NCBI RefSeq assembly: GCF_000255555.1
Contig: NZ_AGRW01000054.1
Coordinates: 124,001-188,000 of the forward strand
DNA length: 64,000 bases
Reading direction: 5' to 3'
Origin: Treponema saccharophilum DSM 2985
GTDB lineage: Bacteria > Spirochaetota > Spirochaetia > Treponematales > Treponemataceae
Position numbers and translations under genes: made by a program. Each line of letters begins with the position of its first letter. Position 1 is the first letter of the stretch. The notes under the pieces were generated by a model, which was given only the letters and a program-made list of their open reading frames with translations, was not told where the DNA came from and did no database searches. This document shows, piece by piece, positions 42,325 to 50,638 of the stretch.

Positions 42325-45159
42325 ATGGGATTTAGATGTGCGAAATGCGGCAAGTATGTGTCTGACGACGAGCAGTATTGGTACGACAATTACGGCAAAT
42401 ACTGCAGCGAGTCGTGTTCAAACCAGGCGTATAATGAACGCGCCTATGCCGAGGAACAGGAAGAAGTCCGGCACGAAAACGCGATAGCAGAGGTGCAAGC
42501 CAGGCAAGAAGCCGCGATGAGGGAGTCGGAAGCACAGAAGGAAGCTGCGGAAGCGGCTCAACGCGTGGCGGACACGCAGTATGAGGCGGCGCGGCAGGCG
42601 CGTCTTGCGCAGCAGGACAAGCTTGAGCATGAAAAGCAAATGGCTGCTCGCGAGGCGAGGCGGCGGGCGCACGAGGCAAAGCTTGCCAAGTGCATTCTTG
42701 AAGACGGCGTGTACTACAGCCCCGACAAGACCGCGATTGTGGAAGTGTCAAAAGCCGTGACCCGCCTTGTCGTGCCTGATTATGTCAAGGACATCAGCGA
42801 CGGCGCGTGCCTGAACCACAACGACCTCAAATCCGTCACGCTTCCCGAAGGGCTGGAGACAATCGGCGACGGCTCGTTCGAGGGCTGTGCCGCGTTGTAC
42901 GACATCAACTTCCCCAAGAGCCTGCGCAAAATCGGCAAGGAAGCCTTTATGGACAGCGGCATTGAGGAAATCAACTTTCCCGACGGCATAAAGGTCAGGG
43001 AACTCCCCGAAGATGCGTTCAGAGGCTGCGCCAAGCTCAAAAATGTGGACGATATGCTGTGCAAGATTGATGTTCTCGGCGACGGCGCGTTCTTCAATTC
43101 GGGGCTTACCGAACTTACGCTTCCTGCCAGCATAGAAAAGATAGCCATAAATGCGTTTGGCAAATGCAAGAACCTGAAAACGCTTGTGGTAAAAGAAGGC
43201 GTTGAGCACATCCCTTCATATTTATTCAAAAACTGCACGGCGTTGACCTCTGTCACGCTGCCCGAAGGGGTTAAGACAATCGGCGAAGAGGCGTTTTGCG
43301 GCTGCACGGCTTTGGATGGCGGCCAGCTTTCCCTGCCCGATAGTTTGCAGACAATCGGCAATAAGGCTTTTAAGGAAAGCTTCAACGGCGGTACGCTCAC
43401 GCTTGGGGGAAAAGTTTCAGAAATAGACTATGAGGCGTTCGAAAAATGCGGATTTTCAAGCCTCGTCATAGCAGGGGAAATCGAGAAAATCAGCAGGTCT
43501 GCGTTCGCCGGATGTAAGAATCTGAAATCCGTTTCCATCACAGGAAAAGTCGGACTGTTCGGTTCTAGTAGAGGTATTTGCGACGGCTGTTTCGCCCACT
43601 GTGAAGCGTTGGAATCCGTTTCCATTTCGGGCAGCGTTACGGAACTCGTCGGGGAGATGTTCTACGACTGTAAGAATCTGAAATCCGTTTCCATTTCGGG
43701 CAGCGTCAAGAAAATCGGCGAAAGAGCATTTAGAGACTGCTATAACATAGCGAAGATTGATTTGGGGAACGCGGTCGAAATAATCGGCGAAAATGCGTTT
43801 TCGAACTGCAAGGCGTTGGAATCCCTTACCATAGCGGGCAACATAAACACAATCGGCGAGGAAGCGTTTTCGAACTGCAAGGCGTTGGAATCCCTTACCA
43901 TAGCGGGCAACATAAACACAATCGGCGAACGTGCGTTCTCTTTCTACGATGAACTTAAAACGCTTTCAATCACGGGGAGCATAAACACAATCGGCGAGGA
44001 AGCGTTCACTTACTGCGAGCAGCTTAAGACGCTTTCAATCACGGGGAGCATAAACACAATCGGCGAACGTGCGTTCTCTTTCTGCAAGAACTTGCGGTCG
44101 CTTACCATACCGGGCAGCGTAAAAACAATCGGCAAGGAAGCGTTCTATTCCTGCGATGAACTTAAAACGCTGGTTATAGAGGAAGGCGTCAAGGAAATAG
44201 GGATATGCGCGTTCAAATACTGCGACAAGTTGACTTCAGTTACCGTACCGAGCAGCACCAAACTCAATGATGATTATTCTAGCGGTTACTACGATGGCAC
44301 AGGTTCTTTTCAGAGCTGCCATATGCTCAAAGAACTCCCTTTGTCAGGCGGTCGCTCTAAGAAAAACAAGAAGTATGAGGGACCGAAAAGCACTTCCGAA
44401 AAATTGCAGGAAAAGTTCTTCTCACGCAAGGCAAAGAAGCGGGCAATCATCATTCTCGCCTGTCTTGCGCTTGTGTTCCTCATCAAGTATGCGATGGGCG
44501 GCGAGGCGCGCTTTGCAAAAAAGGCGCAGAAGAACTTTGACAGCTGGTACACGAGCGAGGCAGACGCTATCGTGGGGCAGACGTTCACATACAACAGCGT
44601 GAACTCGTCAAGCGGCGAAATAAGCGTCAAGACCCAAGTGCCGTTCGCCAAAGATGGTTTTGCCTACGGCAACGCGCTGTACACGGTAGACACCGCCGCC
44701 CACACGGTCGATTCCGAAACCCGCGACGGCAAAAAGTACCGCTACGCCTACTTCCCCGACGGCAGCGCATACTACGGTTTCAACGATGACGGCTCGGTGG
44801 GCTTTGTGCGCCCCAAAGAGGGGGCGCAGTTCAACGCGGCGCAGGCAACGGAGGTCATCGGAAAGACGTTCAGCGGCAAGTGGAGCGACAAGTTCACGGC
44901 GGATATAACGTTCGGCGCGGACGGCACGGCAACGGTCAAGTTCTCGGACGGCGACACGGGCACAGGCTCGTACATCGCAAGCGACGAGGACAACATCGTG
45001 CTCTACAACCACCGCGACAAGGGCGTATGGCACAAGTTCGTCTACAGCGACGACAGCGACGATGTAACGTTCAAACGCTACTACGCCGAAAAGCTGAGGA
45101 ACGGCAGGTTTGACACCTCTGTCAGCACCGACACCCACGACGACTGGAAGCGGAAATAA
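42325..45159 (+). CDS. Large LRR protein with zinc-binding N-terminus, coiled coil and a late membrane helix (LRR 3)
   Basis: The 944 residues begin with a CxxC ... CSESCSNQ zinc site and a charged coiled coil rich in AEEQEEVRHE and QKEAAEAAQR. About 20 BspA-type repeats follow, including an exact repeat of SNCKALESLTIAGNINTIGE. A single membrane helix lies near residue 715 (IIILACLALVFLIKYAMGG) and an outer domain of about 200 residues follows (FPDGSAYYGFNDDGSVGF, IGKTFSGKWSDKFTADITFG). There is no signal peptide, so the repeats should face the cytoplasm and the final domain the periplasm. A decayed relative of this last domain is at 52479-52938. Confidence 0.8.
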   Translation: MGFRCAKCGKYVSDDEQYWYDNYGKYCSESCSNQAYNERAYAEEQEEVRHENAIAEVQARQEAAMRESEAQKEAAEAAQRVADTQYEAARQARLAQQDKLEHEKQMAAREARRRAHEAKLAKCILEDGVYYSPDKTAIVEVSKAVTRLVVPDYVKDISDGACLNHNDLKSVTLPEGLETIGDGSFEGCAALYDINFPKSLRKIGKEAFMDSGIEEINFPDGIKVRELPEDAFRGCAKLKNVDDMLCKIDVLGDGAFFNSGLTELTLPASIEKIAINAFGKCKNLKTLVVKEGVEHIPSYLFKNCTALTSVTLPEGVKTIGEEAFCGCTALDGGQLSLPDSLQTIGNKAFKESFNGGTLTLGGKVSEIDYEAFEKCGFSSLVIAGEIEKISRSAFAGCKNLKSVSITGKVGLFGSSRGICDGCFAHCEALESVSISGSVTELVGEMFYDCKNLKSVSISGSVKKIGERAFRDCYNIAKIDLGNAVEIIGENAFSNCKALESLTIAGNINTIGEEAFSNCKALESLTIAGNINTIGERAFSFYDELKTLSITGSINTIGEEAFTYCEQLKTLSITGSINTIGERAFSFCKNLRSLTIPGSVKTIGKEAFYSCDELKTLVIEEGVKEIGICAFKYCDKLTSVTVPSSTKLNDDYSSGYYDGTGSFQSCHMLKELPLSGGRSKKNKKYEGPKSTSEKLQEKFFSRKAKKRAIIILACLALVFLIKYAMGGEARFAKKAQKNFDSWYTSEADAIVGQTFTYNSVNSSSGEISVKTQVPFAKDGFAYGNALYTVDTAAHTVDSETRDGKKYRYAYFPDGSAYYGFNDDGSVGFVRPKEGAQFNAAQATEVIGKTFSGKWSDKFTADITFGADGTATVKFSDGDTGTGSYIASDEDNIVLYNHRDKGVWHKFVYSDDSDDVTFKRYYAEKLRNGRFDTSVSTDTHDDWKRK

Positions 45160-45176
45160 GGGCAGGCTGTAACGCC

Positions 45177-45211
45177 AAGCGGGTTGTTGAAACGGCAACC
45201 CGCTTTTTTTT
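45177..45211 (+). terminator. Intrinsic terminator of LRR 3
   Basis: AAGCGGGTTG (45177-45186) pairs with CAACCCGCTT (45196-45205) followed by T. A related element lies at 53041. Confidence 0.9.
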
Positions 45212-45500
45212 GTGGCAAGGCGCGTTGTGTTATAAGGCGGCGATTTCGCTCAACGATAAGCTCGTTTATTGCAAAAGCCCCACGTCGATTTCGGCAAACG
45301 CGGCGGCTTCCTCTTTATTGGGGTGGTTGCCGTTGTTGTTTTTTGCATTGAGAAAAGGCTCTGTCTGAAAAAACGGTTGATTTAGATTTTGTCATATGGA
45401 AATCGAATTCATCATCCCTCGTTTTCATTCAAAAGAGATTCCGTTAGGAATCTCAAATCCGTGCGACACTCTCTTAAAATGTCGATAGAAATCATGTATC
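45212..45500. other. Gene-free stretch between LRR 3 and gene remnants
   Basis: No complete gene is visible. On the minus strand 45412-45495 reads MISIDILRECRTDLRFLTES and then LLNENEG with a stop, and could be the end of a lost gene. Otherwise I see nothing. Confidence 0.3.
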
Positions 45501-45501
45501 C

Positions 45502-45790
45502 ACCGGAAATCCGTTCGAGCTTTATGCGCAGGGTGAGTTCAGCAAGGACTCGAACCCGATTCTTGCGGTCGGCAACCAGAAGGACTTGCTGCGCGACTAT
45601 TTCAGCGAGCAGGGCAAGCCCTTCGACAATGACTGGACGACGCACCAGTTCATCGCCCACGCCATAAAGGTGGCTCGCGGCGAGGAATAGGGAACAGAGA
45701 AGTGGATGGGCAAAGAGAACGCCTCTCCGATCAAGGCCGTCTACCTCGACAAAGAGGTCGGCGGATTCGCAATCCACTTGAAGAGAGCGT
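45502..45790 (+). pseudogene. Fragment of an unknown gene interrupted by a stop
   Basis: The frame reads TGNPFELYAQGEFSKDSNPI, then LAVGNQKDLLRDYFSEQG to TAG 45688. It continues in the same phase as WMGKENASPIKAVYLDKEVG and stops at TAA 45788. The sequence looks like real protein but lacks a start and has an internal stop. The family is not recognised. Confidence 0.45.
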
Positions 45791-45863
45791 AAGCCTGATT
45801 GACGCTCTGTCCTTGAGCGTTTCATAAAAATCCTCTGCCATTGTGGAGTGGCGGGGGCTTTTT

Positions 45864-46200
45864 ATGGCTAAAAAATTCAATTGGAGCATAACGCTTCGCC
45901 CCAACGCATTCACCCCTGACAACGACCGCGACCAGCTCGCCGATGTAGTCCCCGCGGGAACAAAGAAGGACGAGGACATCGCCGATGAAATCGTGGCTGA
46001 GGAGTCTGAAATCAAAAAGGAGACGATTCTCAATATCCTCTCTCTCCGCAACAAAAAAGTGATGGCTTACGCACTCGCAGGCTACAACTACTCGAACGAG
46101 GTGGAGCAGATGACACCGCGCGTAAACGGAGTATTTGAGGACATAAACGCCCAGTTCGACCCGAACATTCACAAATGCGTGATTGACATCACGGCGGAAG
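45864..46200 (+). pseudogene. Truncated HU-like DUF4469-family gene
   Basis: ATG 45864 begins MAKKFNWSITLRPNAFTPDN and includes DIADEIVAEESEIKKETILN and PRVNGVFEDINAQFDP, matching the N-terminal HU-like domain of Bvu_2165-type proteins. Similarity ends near codon 112. The frame then runs on to 46322 as Arg/Pro-rich sequence over the next promoter, so the C-terminal domain has been lost. A full member is at 38604. Confidence 0.6.
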
Positions 46201-46318
46201 CGTGTTTTCCGCGCTGCCGCCGTTTCGCATACTGCGGGACTCGCGCCTTGCGGCACATCGCCGTGCCGCCGCCGTGCCTGCGCTACTCGCGCCCGCGCCA
46301 ATCTGCTATACTTACCGC

Positions 46319-46918
46319 ATGAACAAACCCCCCCGCACCGCGCTTATCTGCGCCGCCGCCGTCGCGCTGAATATGCTTTCGGCGCACGTCTTTTACCACA
46401 CTCTGCACATTCCGCTCTTTTTCGACACTATTTTTACCGTGGCGGTCGTTTTTTACTGCGGGCTTTTCCCCGCGCTCGCCGTTTCCGTAAGCTACAACCT
46501 TGTGAACTCGCTGCTCTGGTTTTTGGAGCAGGGCGCGTTCGACCCGATTTTCATGCTCTACACAATCTGCGGCGTGCTCATCGTGCTTTCCACCTGGCTC
46601 ATCGCCCGCCGCAAGGACGACTTTGCGCTCGGCCCGCTCGTCACAGTGCTCTACCTTGTGCTGATTGCCATGCTTTCCTCTGCCTGCACCATCATTGTAA
46701 GCGGCGTCATCGACTTCTTTCACCTAAAATATTACAACGTGCCCGACATGATGAACCCTATCAAGCACTTTACCGACAGCTTTGTGCGCGAGCGATTCCA
46801 TCTCCTTGCCGCGTGCATCCTCGCGCAGATTCCCGTTTCGTTCACCGACCGCCTGCTCACCACCTTTGCAGGCTACGGCGTGTACCGTCTTGCCTCGCGC
46901 ATTTCGCAGAATAGGTAG
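46319..46918 (+). CDS. Polytopic membrane protein linked to a two-component system
   Basis: From ATG 46319 this 199-residue protein has about five hydrophobic segments (LICAAAVALNMLSAHVFYH, FAALAV-like, MLYTICGVLIVLSTWLIARR, VLYLVLIAMLSSACTIIV). TATACT ends 6 bases before the start, so the mRNA is probably leaderless. The topology resembles small sensor or ECF-type substrate-binding membrane proteins. The histidine kinase gene starts 5 bp after it, and that kinase has only one membrane helix, so this protein may supply the sensing function. Confidence 0.7.
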   Translation: MNKPPRTALICAAAVALNMLSAHVFYHTLHIPLFFDTIFTVAVVFYCGLFPALAVSVSYNLVNSLLWFLEQGAFDPIFMLYTICGVLIVLSTWLIARRKDDFALGPLVTVLYLVLIAMLSSACTIIVSGVIDFFHLKYYNVPDMMNPIKHFTDSFVRERFHLLAACILAQIPVSFTDRLLTTFAGYGVYRLASRISQNR

Positions 46919-46923
46919 CCGCC

Positions 46924-47733
46924 ATGCAAGACCCCGCAAGCGAAATCGCCGCGCTGCAGGCGATGGTGCACAGCTACATACAGTTTTTCCTTGTCATTGA
47001 CGTGCTCTTTCCTGTCGTCGGGGTGCTTTTGGCGATAGCTATCATCAAATTTGTTGCGACGCTGAAAAAGCTTAAAGAGTCGGACGAGTACCTTTTCTAC
47101 ACGATTCGCGGGCAGGAAGAGGAGCGAAGCCGCATTTCGCGCGAGCTGCACGACACGATTGCGCAGGACGTGCGCTACGCCCTTTCGCTTTCCGAGCGCA
47201 AGGACGCGCAGCATCACCTTGCCGAGATTGCGCAGCTCCTCAAAGGCTCGCTTTTGGAGGTGCGCTCGTTAAGCTACAACCTTGCCCCGCCCGACATCAC
47301 CAAGGACGACATCATCGAAAACATCAAGGACTTGTGCGCCGAATGTAACGGAAAAAACGGCGTTTCCGTGCGGCTTTCGATAATTGACGGCACGGACGCT
47401 TCCTTTCTGACGGCGGACGAAGCGCTGCACCTGTACCGAATCGCGCAGGAAGCCTGCACCAACAGCATAAAGCATTCAAAGAGCGCCGAGATTGCCGTGC
47501 TCGTGCGGAACGAAACCGCCGCCGAGGAAAAAGGACTCTACCTGTTCATAAGCGACGACGGCGTAGGGTTCGACACCGCCCGCGCACGGACGGGCTTTAC
47601 CAAGCATTACGGGCTGAAAGGGATGCAGAACCGCGCACAGCTGATTGGGGCGCTCCTTACCGTGCGGTCTTCCCGCGGCGAAGGAACGCTCGTGAGCGTT
47701 TTCATGCCAAATTTGGTGCAAACCACTATATAA
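46924..47733 (+). CDS. NarL-type sensor histidine kinase
   Basis: This 269-residue kinase has one membrane helix (residues 19-46). It has a HisKA_3 dimerisation domain with EERSRISRELHDTIAQDVRY (phospho-acceptor H76). The ATP domain has RIAQEACTNSIKHS as N-box and ISDDGVGFD and GLKGMQNRAQ as G-boxes. It lacks an extracytoplasmic sensor domain, so a signal may come from the membrane protein encoded 5 bp upstream. The cognate regulator follows after 16 bp. Confidence 0.92.
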   Translation: MQDPASEIAALQAMVHSYIQFFLVIDVLFPVVGVLLAIAIIKFVATLKKLKESDEYLFYTIRGQEEERSRISRELHDTIAQDVRYALSLSERKDAQHHLAEIAQLLKGSLLEVRSLSYNLAPPDITKDDIIENIKDLCAECNGKNGVSVRLSIIDGTDASFLTADEALHLYRIAQEACTNSIKHSKSAEIAVLVRNETAAEEKGLYLFISDDGVGFDTARARTGFTKHYGLKGMQNRAQLIGALLTVRSSRGEGTLVSVFMPNLVQTTI

Positions 47734-47749
47734 GAGTGGGGGGTAAAAC

Positions 47750-48364
47750 ATGGTCACGTTTTTCGTGGTTGAAGACCACACGCTTACAAACTTAGGCATA
47801 CGGGAGCTGCTTTCGGCGCAAGCGGGCTTTTCGTGCGCTGGCTCTGCGTGCACGCGGGAAGAAGCGCTTACAAAACTCGCCCAGCGTTCCGAGCAGCAGC
47901 CGTTTCCCGACCTTGTGCTTTTGGACTTGTTCTTGGGCGAAGAAAGCGGCATCGACATTATCCGCACAGTACGCGAACAGTCCCCCGTCGCAAAGATTCT
48001 GCTGTACTCGATGTACGCAAAGCCCGGCATTGTAACGCTCGCGCTCGAAAATGGCGCGGACGGCTTTGTGTCCAAATCCGCAAGCGAGTCGGAGCTGCTA
48101 ACCGCAATCGAGCGCATTCTAGCAGGCGAGCGCTACGTGCAGCAGAGCCTTGTTCCGCAGCTGCTTACCTACCGAACGGTGTTCGACGGGCTTACCAAGC
48201 AGGAGCAGAACATCTTTAAGCGGATTTTGGAGCGCGAGCCGAACGAAAAGATAGCCAAGGCGCTGAACATCGTGCCGCGCTCGCTCGAAAACTACCTGAG
48301 CCGCATCTACGCAAAGACCGGCTGCAAGAACCACGAGGAGCTGATGCTGCGCTTCGGAAGCTAG
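47750..48364 (+). CDS. LuxR/NarL-family response regulator
   Basis: This 204-residue protein has a receiver domain (VVEDH, phospho-acceptor D59 in LVLLDLFLG, KSASESELL) and a C-terminal LuxR helix-turn-helix (LTKQEQNIFKRILEREPNEK, ALNIVPRSLENYLSRIY). The DNA target may be the dense palindrome arrays that begin directly after its stop codon, but this is inference. It forms an operon with the kinase. Confidence 0.92.
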   Translation: MVTFFVVEDHTLTNLGIRELLSAQAGFSCAGSACTREEALTKLAQRSEQQPFPDLVLLDLFLGEESGIDIIRTVREQSPVAKILLYSMYAKPGIVTLALENGADGFVSKSASESELLTAIERILAGERYVQQSLVPQLLTYRTVFDGLTKQEQNIFKRILEREPNEKIAKALNIVPRSLENYLSRIYAKTGCKNHEELMLRFGS

Positions 48365-48376
48365 GGGGCAGATAGT

Positions 48377-48431
48377 TCAGCCCCGAAAAAATGTAATTTT
48401 TGCCCAGTTTCAGCCCCGAAAAAAATGTAAG
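48377..48431. repeat. Pair of TTCAGCCCCGAAAAAA-type direct repeats
   Basis: Two copies start near 48377 and 48410, 33 bp apart, each continuing TGTAA. They lie directly after the response regulator stop. Confidence 0.6.
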
Positions 48432-48462
48432 ATTTCTTTTCACACCGCTTTCTCCTCAAACC

Positions 48463-48521
48463 TGTGAAATTTTCACACATTTCCTGTGAAAATTTCATTG
48501 TTTTTTATGTGATTTTTCACA
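48463..48521. promoter_or_regulatory. Three TGTGA-type palindromes at 22-23 bp spacing
   Basis: TGTGAAATTTTCACA (48463-48477), the weaker TGTGAAAATTTCA (48485) and TGTGATTTTTCACA (48508-48521) form a phased series. The half-sites resemble CRP/Fnr-type boxes, but the centre spacings of 4-5 bp differ from the standard 6. Confidence 0.55.
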
Positions 48522-48550
48522 GCCTTTATGTCGTACAATACCGGCGTGTC

Positions 48551-48807
48551 TGCACAAAATGTGCAGGCGTGCCACAGTGCGGGCAGTGCTTGCACAAAAT
48601 GTGCAGGGCTTCCCTGCGGCGGGGGCTGGTTTGCACAAAACAAGCAAGGCTTGCCCGTTTCGGGCGGGGGCTGCACAACATATGCAAGGCCGCCGTTGGC
48701 ACGGGCGGGCTTTGCACAAAATGTGCAGCGCTCACCTACAGCGGGCGACGGTTGCACAAAATACGCAGCGCTCCCACGACGCTGGCGGGTATTGCACAAA
48801 ACAAGGA
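48551..48807. repeat. Seven-copy palindromic array with 40-41 bp period
   Basis: The motif TGCACAAAATGTGCA or a variant starts at 48551, 48591, 48632, 48672, 48713, 48753 and 48793. The spacing alternates 40, 41, 40, 41, 40, 40. Spacers differ but share a G-rich GCGGGC core just before each copy. The last copy (TGCACAAAACAAGGAGG) has become the ribosome site of the next gene. It is not a CRISPR array. Confidence 0.85.
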
Positions 48808-48820
48808 GGAATACAAAAAC

Positions 48821-49516
48821 ATGAACAGGCTTACCTACAGTCTGAAAAACACGGAGCTGGACGGACTTACCGACTCAATCGTGCGGGCGTTCAAGGCGGA
48901 CGCAAAGGCGGCGCTTGACCAGTTCATCGCGAAAGTGATGGAAGAAATCGAAAAGCTCTCCGGGGCGATTACCACGGCAATCTTGCAGGACAAGACGGCG
49001 AGCAATCTGGAGGCGGCGGACGGCGTGCGCGACGAGGCGCTCCGCACGCTCGGCACGGTGCTTTCTGGCTACGCGGCGCTTCCCGTGGAGGCAAAAAAGG
49101 CAGCAGCCGCGCCGCTCAAAGCAGTGTGGGACAAGTACAGCAAGGCGGGAATCCTGAACGCCTCGTACACAAGCGAGTCGTCGCTGGTGGAAAGCCTTCT
49201 GGAGGAGCTGGGCGCGGAATCGCTTGCGGAGAACCGAGCCGCGCTTGACGGAGTTGCGGAGGCGATTAGTGCCGTGCGCGACGCGCAGACCAATTTTGCC
49301 CTCGAAAACGACGCTTACGTCAAGGCTCTGAACAACAAGGCGGCTGCGGCTTCCAGCTACAAAAAGCCGCTCCTCGCGCTCATAAACGACAAGCTTGTTC
49401 CCTACCTGAACGCCATGCAGATAGCGGGGAACGAAAACTGCGCGGACTTTGCCAAGTCGGTGGAAACGGAAATCGCCCGCATAAACGACGCGGTTGCAAA
49501 GCGCGGGAAGAAGTAA
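48821..49516 (+). CDS. DUF6261-family helical protein
   Basis: This 231-residue protein starts at ATG 48821, after AAGGAGG derived from the last palindrome copy. The open frame continues upstream through the array without a start signal. It is almost wholly alpha-helical (AFKADAKAALDQFIAKVMEE, then IEKLSGAITTAILQDKTASN) and matches DUF6261, known from Bacteroides and Treponema. The function is unknown. It has no signal peptide and no membrane helix. The palindrome array directly before it is probably its control region. Confidence 0.75.
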   Translation: MNRLTYSLKNTELDGLTDSIVRAFKADAKAALDQFIAKVMEEIEKLSGAITTAILQDKTASNLEAADGVRDEALRTLGTVLSGYAALPVEAKKAAAAPLKAVWDKYSKAGILNASYTSESSLVESLLEELGAESLAENRAALDGVAEAISAVRDAQTNFALENDAYVKALNNKAAAASSYKKPLLALINDKLVPYLNAMQIAGNENCADFAKSVETEIARINDAVAKRGKK

Positions 49517-49572
49517 GGGAACAAAAACAACGCCACACCGCAGGGCGATATGCGGCAAGGAGATTTATCTTT

Positions 49573-49902
49573 ATGAAAAAGAAATTTGCAATAATGCTTT
49601 CTGTTTTCTTCATTCTTACGGCACAGGTCTTTGCCGAGGCAGGCGAGCTTGCGGGAAAGTCCTTTGACGGAGACGTCGAAGGCAAGTGTACTTTTACATT
49701 CACTGATGCAAAAAACGGCACTGTGGCATGGGACAACGGAAGCAGCGGAAAATTTACCTACATGATAGACAGCACTGCGAAAGAAATCGTCATGCGCCTT
49801 GATTGGGATGGTGAAAAGTTTTCGATTTATGGCACCTACAGCCTCGTTTGCCTGAAATTCAGGTCTGAAGAACACGAATTTTTACTGCTAAGGAAATGGT
49901 GA
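49573..49902 (+). CDS. Small exported lipocalin-like protein
   Basis: This 109-residue protein has a signal peptide (MKKKFAIMLSVFFILTAQVF AEA, in two parts) and a mature beta-rich domain with GKSFDGDVEGKCTFTFTDA. The pattern resembles small one-domain lipocalin-like proteins. CAAGGAG lies before ATG. The role is unknown. CCGCA and TGCGG (49538-49555) make a hairpin before the ribosome site. Confidence 0.7.
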   Translation: MKKKFAIMLSVFFILTAQVFAEAGELAGKSFDGDVEGKCTFTFTDAKNGTVAWDNGSSGKFTYMIDSTAKEIVMRLDWDGEKFSIYGTYSLVCLKFRSEEHEFLLLRKW

Positions 49903-49986
49903 TTTTTGCCAGAAGGCAAGGAACATATAAACAAAAGCGGCGGTGGTTGGGCGATGCCGAAACCGCCGGGCGCAGAAGGAGGAATC

Positions 49987-50544
49987 ATGGAATATACATC
50001 TGTTTTTGAAGAACTGAATGTAGCCAAGAAAATTGTCTACAGCAAATGGCTCAGAAAAACCATTGCTGCACACAAGAATGAGGAACAATTCCCTGCTGAA
50101 TTTATGGAAATTGTTGAGCTTGTAGGAAACGACTGGAGCGTGAGCCGCACCGTGCCGCTTGCAAACAGGGATGCTTTTATGCAGTACCTGTGGGAAAAGC
50201 GCGACGACATCGTGGGCGGAACATACGACTGGAGCAGAAGCACCTTTGTTTCTGCTCGGAGCGACGGCGTGCATATCCATGCCTACAGTTACGAAAGCAA
50301 AATTTGCTTTCTCATAAACCCGCAAGCCTACAAGCTCATCTTCGATTCAAGAAACCGAGAGGCAATGCAAAAAGAAAAGGACGCAGAGCATATCCCTGCG
50401 GACTGCAAGATTGACGAAGAGAACTGGCAGAACACGGTGAATGTCTACTACGCCCAGAACCACGCCGACGTTTCCGATAAGACGGACGACGAGGTGTTCT
50501 TCGCGATTGACTTTTCGATGTGGTTTAAGAAAGGCTTGGAATAA
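49987..50544 (+). CDS. Cytoplasmic protein of unknown function
   Basis: This 185-residue protein starts at ATG 49987 after AAGGAGG. An upstream frame to 49906 has no start signal. It has YDWSRSTFVSARSDGVHIHA and SKICFLINPQAYKLIFDSRN, suggesting a mixed alpha/beta globular protein. I do not recognise a family. A 6-bp stem (49939-49944 with 49962-49967) precedes the ribosome site. Confidence 0.65.
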   Translation: MEYTSVFEELNVAKKIVYSKWLRKTIAAHKNEEQFPAEFMEIVELVGNDWSVSRTVPLANRDAFMQYLWEKRDDIVGGTYDWSRSTFVSARSDGVHIHAYSYESKICFLINPQAYKLIFDSRNREAMQKEKDAEHIPADCKIDEENWQNTVNVYYAQNHADVSDKTDDEVFFAIDFSMWFKKGLE

Positions 50545-50554
50545 GGTCAACACA

Positions 50555-50595
50555 CCCGCCTGAGTATGCTCGCATACGCGGCATACTCAGGCGGG
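50555..50595. other. Perfect 15-bp inverted repeat before LRR 4
   Basis: CCCGCCTGAGTATGC (50555-50569) and GCATACTCAGGCGGG (50581-50595) are exact complements with an 11-nt loop. No T run follows, so it is not a standard terminator. A second small hairpin (50610-50624) lies just before the ribosome site of the next gene. Confidence 0.75.
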
Positions 50596-50638
50596 AAACA
50601 ATCAAAGCACGGGCAGAACGCCCGAAGGAGTTTTTACT

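Noticed and set aside
48463-48521. Standard CRP binding sites
   Set aside because: TGTGA and TCACA half-sites are present but their spacers are 4-5 bp instead of 6, so the regulator cannot be named.
48551-48807. CRISPR array
   Set aside because: The regular 40-41 bp period looks CRISPR-like, but the repeat is only 15 bp, varies between copies, spacers share a G-rich core, and no cas gene is present.
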